From the NCBI GenBank assembly GCA_020847315.1, contig JADLCF010000389.1:1-34800 (forward strand): a DNA stretch of 34,800 bases. Direction: 5' to 3'. The notes under the pieces were generated by a model, which did not search any database, had not been told where the DNA came from, and saw only the letters and a program-made list of their open reading frames with translations. Numbering within the stretch: position 1 is the first letter of the stretch; the number at the start of each line of letters is the position of its first letter. A program made the position numbers and the translations under genes. This document shows positions 29,215 through 34,800 of the stretch, piece by piece. The DNA is from Bryobacterales bacterium. GTDB lineage: Bacteria; Acidobacteriota; Terriglobia; Bryobacterales; Bryobacteraceae.

Positions 29215-29979
29215 GTGGCGAAAGGCGTACATGTGACAGCTGCGAAGGACGCGCTAGGACATTTGATCGTGCGGAACCTCGTCAAATCCTACCAGACGAC
29301 GGTTGCGCTCGACAACGTGAGCCTCGAAACCGACTCCTCCGAGGTTGTGGCGATCGCTGGTGGAAACGGTGCGGGCAAGAGCACGATGCTCAAAGTCATT
29401 TCAGGTACCATTGCGCCTGACTCTGGCTTCGTGGAGTTCGAAGGTTGCAGACTCCAACTTGGGCACGTCAGTGACGCGAGATCGCACGGCATCGCGATGG
29501 TCTTCCAGGACGGTGCTCTGTGCGCGGACGCGTCTGTGTTCGAGAATTTGTTCCTTGGGGCAGAGCCGGTGACACCCTTGGGCTTCCTCCGATTGGGTCG
29601 AATGCGCCAGTTGGCTATGGAGATGATCGAGCGCTACCAACTGCCCATTCCTCGGTTGGACGCGCAAGTCAAAGACCTCTCAGGGGGGCAACAAAAGGCT
29701 GTAGCCCTCGGTCGAGCGCTGCTGTACAAACCGCGACTACTGCTCCTCGATGAACCCACCTCCGCCTTAGGAGTCCGAGAACAGAACACCATTATCACCA
29801 ACCTATTGACGCTGTCTGAACAAGGGGTCGGCATTCTGCTTTGCACTCACTCGCCGGACGAAATACTCGCTGCGGCGAAGCGGGTAGTAGTGCTTCGACG
29901 GGGCAGGTTGATGACAGACGCGTCTGTCGATGGCCTTTCCAGGTCGGATCTTGCGGTAATGATGAGTGGCAACGCATGA
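29215..29979 (+). CDS. Sugar-type ABC transporter ATP-binding protein (single NBD, RbsA/XylG-like)
   Basis: Walker A GGNGAGKST, signature LSGGQQKAVALGRALL, Walker B LLLLDEPTSAL; start codon uncertain (ATG 29173, GTG 29215 or GTG 29233). Confidence 0.92.
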   Translation: MAKGVHVTAAKDALGHLIVRNLVKSYQTTVALDNVSLETDSSEVVAIAGGNGAGKSTMLKVISGTIAPDSGFVEFEGCRLQLGHVSDARSHGIAMVFQDGALCADASVFENLFLGAEPVTPLGFLRLGRMRQLAMEMIERYQLPIPRLDAQVKDLSGGQQKAVALGRALLYKPRLLLLDEPTSALGVREQNTIITNLLTLSEQGVGILLCTHSPDEILAAAKRVVVLRRGRLMTDASVDGLSRSDLAVMMSGNA

Positions 29980-30914
29980 GCGCCCTGCTTCGACTCAACT
30001 TCGTGACGCTGCCGCTAGCAGTCGCAGCGATCTATGTCGCTGTAATCCTCATGGTGCTGCCGGCATTCCTCAGTCAAGGGAACCTGGTTCTCATCTCGTA
30101 TTACACCGCGCTCCTAGTACCCTGCGTAATCGGCACGTACCTGTTGATTCTGCTCGGACTTTTCGACCTTTCGTTAGGGGCGAACGCTGCTCTTGCCGCG
30201 GTGATATGCGCGAAAGCTATGTCTGCTGGCGTTCCGGTTAGCATCAGTATTCTCTTGGCTGTTGCCGCTGGTGGGCTGGGCGGCATCGCAAGCTGGATAC
30301 TCGTGGCCGTTCTCCGGATACCAGCCCTGATTGGAACCCTGATTACGATGTCTGCACTGCGTGGATTGGCGTTGCTCGTCACGTCAGGGCGCGTCATAGG
30401 GGGAGTGCCTCAGAGCCTCACTGATCGCGTCCTCGGCGGGTCCGGTCATCTGGTCAACCCGATTCTCTTCGCCCTCGTGCTGTTACTTTCCATCGAGTTC
30501 TTGAGTCGCCGTCACCGCCTATTCCGGCGACTCTACCACGCGGGCAGCAATCCTGGAGCCGCGGCGAGTAATGGCATCAATGTGACTGGGCTCAAGTGCG
30601 TGGCGTTCACTCTGGCCGGTATTGGGGCGGCGACAGTCGGGGTGATGCAGACCGCCAGAACGCAGTCGGCTTCCCCATTAGCCTTTCCCGAACTCGCCCT
30701 GGAGTCTATCGCTGCCTGCATCATCGGCGGAATGAGTCTATCCGGTGGCAGGGGAGCCGCAACCGGATGCGTTCTTGGGATGCTGATATTAGTCTCCTCC
30801 CGAAACATCGTTGCCCTTGCCGGGGTTGACGTTTACTGGGAAGATCTTGCGATTGCGCTCGTATTGTTCGTAGCTGTCCTTCTTGGCGTCGTACGCAAAT
30901 GGAGGTCTGCTTGA
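29976..30914 (+). CDS. ABC transporter permease (RbsC-like, BPD_transp_2)
   Basis: ATGA overlap with the ATPase; multi-TM; LLGLFDLSLGANAALAAVICAKAM, ALIGTLITMSALRGLALLVTSGRVI, ACIIGGMSLSGGRGAATGCVLGMLIL. Confidence 0.92.
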   Translation: MSALLRLNFVTLPLAVAAIYVAVILMVLPAFLSQGNLVLISYYTALLVPCVIGTYLLILLGLFDLSLGANAALAAVICAKAMSAGVPVSISILLAVAAGGLGGIASWILVAVLRIPALIGTLITMSALRGLALLVTSGRVIGGVPQSLTDRVLGGSGHLVNPILFALVLLLSIEFLSRRHRLFRRLYHAGSNPGAAASNGINVTGLKCVAFTLAGIGAATVGVMQTARTQSASPLAFPELALESIAACIIGGMSLSGGRGAATGCVLGMLILVSSRNIVALAGVDVYWEDLAIALVLFVAVLLGVVRKWRSA

Positions 30915-31002
30915 CGTACTGCCCAGTTAACCCCGCCGAAGTCATGAACTCACCGGTATGTCTAGTCAATAGCCCAAGTTCTTGGAATTGGAGGTCCCGC
31001 TT

Positions 31003-32037
31003 ATGAAACGCACACTTGCTGTCTCAAGGCTCCTTTACTTTGGTGCCTTGATCACCGTGGGCCTTAGTCTTGTGTCTTGCGCGGAGAAGCCGGCTGCGCC
31101 CGCAGGGATCAAGACGCGCCGCTATGCCTTGAATGTCGTCAATAGCTCGATACCGGCGTGGTTGTTCGCCAACGACGTCCTCAAGAAGATGTCGTCCGTC
31201 ACGCCAGGCCTTCAGACTGAATTTGGTGGGCCGACTGGGGGCGAGGTCGACAAGCAGATCGAACAGATCGACGCGCTAGTAGCGCGTCACGTTAACGGAA
31301 TCATCTTGTGCCCTGCTGACCCAAAGGCCCTCGCTCCAACGGTGAACCGCGCGCTATCAAGCGGAGTGCCGATTGTGACGATTTTCGGTGATGTTGCAGG
31401 CTCCGCGCGCCTCACGTCAATAACCGCAGCCGAGCGTCTCAGCGCCTTTGCACTCGTCGAGAAGGTTGTCCAGGACAAAGGATGGGCGCAAGGGCCTGAA
31501 AAGAGTATCCAGATTATGGCGATCATCACGAAACCGGGGTTGACCTTCGCCGAGGAGCGACTGGCAGGTGTCCGTGACGCGGTAGCGAAGTACCGGACGC
31601 TGAATCTGGTTCGCGTCGTCAGCAACGAATGGAGCGACAAGAAGGGTGCTGAGCAGGTGGCCGCGACTCTTCAGGCCAATCCGCGACTCCGGGCTGTTTT
31701 TGGCCTCGACTCACGTGCCGCAGTTGGCGCAGTAACGGCACTGAGGGAAGCAGGAAAAGCCAAAGGATCTCTCGTTTTGACGGGGTGGGATACAGACGAG
31801 GACTTGCTCAAGTCCGTGGCCGAAGGCTGGGTTCACTGCACCTCTGCGCCGAATATGACCTACATGACTCAACTTGGAATCTCGATTCTTGAAGCGTGGA
31901 ATTTAGGCTATCTCTATCCAGAGTCTCTCAAGGTCAAGGAATTCAACCTCCCCCCCCTTCCTGATCATATTGACGTGGCACAAACCTTAATCGACACCAA
32001 GAATGTTAACGCATTCTTCCGTCAAGCCACCCAATGA
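31003..32037 (+). CDS. Sugar ABC transporter substrate-binding lipoprotein (RbsB-like)
   Basis: Lipobox-like LSLVSC; QIDALVARHVNGIILCPADPKALAPTVNRALSSGVPIVTI; SD ggagg upstream. Confidence 0.92.
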   Translation: MKRTLAVSRLLYFGALITVGLSLVSCAEKPAAPAGIKTRRYALNVVNSSIPAWLFANDVLKKMSSVTPGLQTEFGGPTGGEVDKQIEQIDALVARHVNGIILCPADPKALAPTVNRALSSGVPIVTIFGDVAGSARLTSITAAERLSAFALVEKVVQDKGWAQGPEKSIQIMAIITKPGLTFAEERLAGVRDAVAKYRTLNLVRVVSNEWSDKKGAEQVAATLQANPRLRAVFGLDSRAAVGAVTALREAGKAKGSLVLTGWDTDEDLLKSVAEGWVHCTSAPNMTYMTQLGISILEAWNLGYLYPESLKVKEFNLPPLPDHIDVAQTLIDTKNVNAFFRQATQ

Positions 32038-32609
32038 AAATTCCGGAACTGCACTACGTACTCGCTCTATCACCGACTATGTGGCAATGGCTAACAGAAA
32101 ACAACAACAGCGCGGCGGTGCAGGGATTGGCCGCCATGTTGAATGTGATCATCACGATTGCGCTTGCATGTTTGACCGGTTGGTATGTTCTGCTAACGCA
32201 CAAGATGCTCATGATGCAGCAAGGGCAATTCCAGTCGACTATCACTGCACGCGCGAGAGAGTTGACCCAATCACGGCGACGATTGGCCATGCTGATCACC
32301 AGGTTCAGCAAGATATTGGACCAGCTGCCGTGGGAAGATCGCGATCTCGAGAAGTTCGCTAGCATGGCGCTCTGGAACGACCGAGACATGGATATGTTTG
32401 AAGAAGCCGTTCTCGCGGTCGGGCCTGATTCGGCGGATGTCGCAGGCGAGTTCATAGAAAGCGTGCGCTGGTTGGCTGGCGAGAATCGTCGTTTGCAGGA
32501 AAGAGATGAAGCTGCGGCGATCATACAACCGGACGAGTACCGACACAGGTTGATTGCCGCAAAGACTAAACTCGCTGATGTCGCCATGCTGTTGGTTGGT
32601 TCCGAGTAG
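32034..32609 (+). CDS. Hypothetical one-TM coiled-coil protein
   Basis: ATGA overlap with the binding-protein gene; TM MLNVIITIALACLTGWYVLL followed by a charged helical region. Confidence 0.75.
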   Translation: MKIPELHYVLALSPTMWQWLTENNNSAAVQGLAAMLNVIITIALACLTGWYVLLTHKMLMMQQGQFQSTITARARELTQSRRRLAMLITRFSKILDQLPWEDRDLEKFASMALWNDRDMDMFEEAVLAVGPDSADVAGEFIESVRWLAGENRRLQERDEAAAIIQPDEYRHRLIAAKTKLADVAMLLVGSE

Positions 32610-32640
32610 GCAGTGCTGAAGAGTGCAATCGAGGAATTGA

Positions 32641-33852
32641 ATGAGTTCTGAGGCAGATTTTGACTTCCACCCGGTCTTTCCGTATGAGCCGGACGAACAG
32701 ATTGTAGTTGGCGACATCAGTGAAGCAACTTCCGAATCCATCAGCGTCGAGGTGCTTGCCCACCTTCTGGATTTGGCGCCACTGCAGGTTCTGATCAAGG
32801 ACAAGAGCGGAAAGTATGTATATCTGAATAGGTCAATTCGGAAAGGGCTCAACGGCGCAGGCCGCGACCCCATTGGCATGAGCGATCAGGAGGCAACTCC
32901 TATCGCAGCGCAGGTGGCGGCCTGGAGGGAAGCTGAGGCTGCCTGTATGGCGACGGGCAGAATAAATGAGAACAACGTCGTTTGGACGGACCGGCAGAAG
33001 AAGAATCACGTCAATCAGGTCCTGAATGTTCCGTTAAGCAGCAAGGACGATGGCGTGGTTGGTGTTGCTGTAATCGCCACTGACATCACGTATCGGGCCG
33101 TGGTAAAAGCGTCTGAAGACTTACTCCAACTACTGCAGCACGATTGGGTGAAGAATCTCCTCAGCGGACTGATCAACCGCATCGACGAAAGTCTGAGAAC
33201 ACCCCAGGGGGCTACCCCTTCGGGGACCTTGGCGGGCTACTCTCTGGAGCAGCTCCGGCTAGTCTTTGAGTTCATGGAATCATATTTGGTCAGCCTACCT
33301 TCAATTCTGTCGGGCTACACGCCAGGAAACGGGGACAGGAGAGTAATAATGGATTTTGGCTCCGAGGTGATCGCATACATGCAGAAGCTCGCGCCACTGA
33401 TCCAGCTCGATGTTACTCTTCGGTTTGAACCTAATCAGACGTTCTTCCTGCGTGCCGATCAAAAATGCCTTCGGGTGATGTGCTACGAGCTCATGCGCAA
33501 TCACCAGAAGTATGGGGTGGGCGATGTGCTCACCGTCGCGATAAGCGAGATTGGGCATGAATATGTGAAAGTGGCATTTCAAAGCCCAGGAGAAAAGCAT
33601 CGGATTCCGACAGCGTACGCGCAGATCGGCACGAAGGGACTGCATATGCCAACCTACGATTCCGAGGGCAATGAGAAAGATCCTAAAGGCCTCGGAAGCG
33701 GGATGTACTTCTGTCACACCCTGGCGCTTGCCCATAATGATCTAAACGTAAGCGATCCTGAGCGGTATCGGGGTGTTGTGTACGGCGCTGAGTTCGATGA
33801 AGGGCTTTACGCAAACGTGTTCTGGTTTAGATTCCCAAAGGTGACCACATGA
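32641..33852 (+). CDS. PAS-domain soluble sensor histidine kinase (divergent)
   Basis: PAS-like LAPLQVLIKDKSGKYVYLNRSIRKGL...GVAVIATDITYR; possible H-box LQHDWVKNLL; N-box-like CYELMRNHQKYG; G-box-like GLGSGMYFCHTLALAHN. Confidence 0.72.
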   Translation: MSSEADFDFHPVFPYEPDEQIVVGDISEATSESISVEVLAHLLDLAPLQVLIKDKSGKYVYLNRSIRKGLNGAGRDPIGMSDQEATPIAAQVAAWREAEAACMATGRINENNVVWTDRQKKNHVNQVLNVPLSSKDDGVVGVAVIATDITYRAVVKASEDLLQLLQHDWVKNLLSGLINRIDESLRTPQGATPSGTLAGYSLEQLRLVFEFMESYLVSLPSILSGYTPGNGDRRVIMDFGSEVIAYMQKLAPLIQLDVTLRFEPNQTFFLRADQKCLRVMCYELMRNHQKYGVGDVLTVAISEIGHEYVKVAFQSPGEKHRIPTAYAQIGTKGLHMPTYDSEGNEKDPKGLGSGMYFCHTLALAHNDLNVSDPERYRGVVYGAEFDEGLYANVFWFRFPKVTT

Positions 33853-34334
33853 GAGTACTCATAATTGATGATGAGAAGTTCGCTGCGGAGGGCCTTAAAA
33901 ACTTTTTGAGTGATCAAGGCATAGAGGCAGACGCAGTTGTTCGCCCGAGCTATATTGATGCCGCTAAAGATGCGTGTACCATACTCAGGGCGATACATAA
34001 TGAAGATACTGCATATGCGGCGCTGATTCTAGATATTCATTATCAAGATCATTTCATCGGCGGAATCAAGGTGTACGCAAAGTTACTGGCCGAGAACCTT
34101 CGCGGCAAGTTTCGCCATTTATTGATATGGACGAAATACTATCCGAGCGGGGGAGTGAAGTCGGACGAGTTTAAGGCTGTTGAGATTTTCCGAGAGTTGA
34201 GCTTTGCGCCACCACAGAATGTTCTGCCCAAAGGGACAGCATCCGATCAAAAAAGAATCGTGGAGAGGCTCTCGGAGCTTGCGAAGGAAGTTAACACGCC
34301 GGTAGGGACGTATGGTATGTGGCGGTTTCACTAG
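33849..34334 (+). CDS. Stand-alone receiver-domain response regulator
   Basis: MRVLIIDDEKFAAEGL; ALILDIHYQD; LLIWTKYY; NVLPKG; ATGA overlap with the kinase; no output domain. Confidence 0.78.
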   Translation: MRVLIIDDEKFAAEGLKNFLSDQGIEADAVVRPSYIDAAKDACTILRAIHNEDTAYAALILDIHYQDHFIGGIKVYAKLLAENLRGKFRHLLIWTKYYPSGGVKSDEFKAVEIFRELSFAPPQNVLPKGTASDQKRIVERLSELAKEVNTPVGTYGMWRFH

Positions 34335-34350
34335 CCAACCAGGGGAGGCC

Positions 34351-34367
34351 CCCCGGCTCTGCCGGGG
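34351..34367. repeat. Hairpin CCCCGGC-TCT-GCCGGGG, probable IS200-type end structure
   Basis: 7-bp perfect stem, 3-nt loop, ~85 bp upstream of the tnpA start. Confidence 0.65.
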
Positions 34368-34452
34368 TGGCAGTAGAAGTTTGACATTTGAGGGAGTCCA
34401 TCGCCGAAACTCTGAATCGTGAGCCGCCAAGCACACGAAAGGAGAAACCGCG

Positions 34453-34800
34453 ATGGACGACTTTGAGAGTCTAAGTCACACGAAGTGGGAGTGCAAGTAC
34501 CACATCGTGTTCATTCCCAAGTATCGCAGGAAGGTGCTTTACGGACAGTTGAAGAAGCACCTTGGAGAGATCTTCCACAAACTGGCGATGCAAAAGGAAA
34601 GCCGAATCGAAGAAGGGCATTTGATGAGCGATCATGTGCACATGATGATCGCAATCCCACCGAAATATGCAGTGTCGCAGGTGGTGGGCTACATCAAGGG
34701 CAAGAGCGCGATTCAGCTGGCGCGAAGCTATGGGGAGCGGAAGCGGAACTTTGTCGGGCAGCATTTTTGGGCACGAGGATACTTCGTGTCCACGGTGGGG
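34453..34800 (+). CDS. tnpA: IS200/IS605-type TnpA (Y1 HUH transposase), truncated by window end
   Basis: MDDFESLSHTKWECKYHIVFIPKYRRKVLYGQL...EEGHLMSDHVHMMIAIPPKYAVSQVVGYIKGKSA; HVH = HUH motif; open to the window end. Confidence 0.95.
   Translation, partial: MDDFESLSHTKWECKYHIVFIPKYRRKVLYGQLKKHLGEIFHKLAMQKESRIEEGHLMSDHVHMMIAIPPKYAVSQVVGYIKGKSAIQLARSYGERKRNFVGQHFWARGYFVSTVG

Noticed and set aside
1-34800. CRISPR arrays, rRNA or complete tRNA genes
   Set aside because: None seen on reading; no regularly spaced repeats or convincing tRNA core motifs.

Overview
High-GC bacterial chromosomal window; gene content suggests an Acidobacteriota/Bryobacterales-like host (inference only). Positions 1-8.2 kb hold a PpiC-type chaperone and a compact flagellar basal body/export operon (flgB-flgC-fliE-fliF-fliG-fliH-fliI-fliJ). 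Positions 8.1-24.6 kb hold ordinary metabolic and envelope genes: M28 peptidase, POTRA-only protein, lone receiver, outer-membrane barrel, YjbQ, DUF4139, LolA-like protein, HGSNAT-like acyltransferase, OmpR-type regulator, STAS protein, FAD/NAD oxidoreductase, NuoI-like ferredoxin, acetate kinase and a DnaC/IstB-like ATPase. Positions 24.9-29.1 kb are a repeat-rich scar. Two direct copies of a ~0.5 kb mostly non-coding repeat lie ~3.2 kb apart, and each right end abuts a truncated gene. Copy 2 carries a 111-bp palindromic MITE-like insertion with a GGTG target duplication and 14-bp TIRs. The first 12 nt of those TIRs recur beside an IS1182-type transposase remnant. Each repeat also carries a conserved bulged hairpin resembling attC. 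Positions 29.2-34.3 kb are an apparently lower-GC accessory module: a single-NBD sugar-type ABC importer, a lipoprotein binding protein, a one-TM coiled-coil protein, a soluble PAS histidine kinase and a stand-alone receiver, joined by ATGA overlaps and followed by an IS200-type TnpA. This module is the best candidate for an undescribed signalling system. All calls come from reading the sequence and the supplied ORFs; no database search was run.
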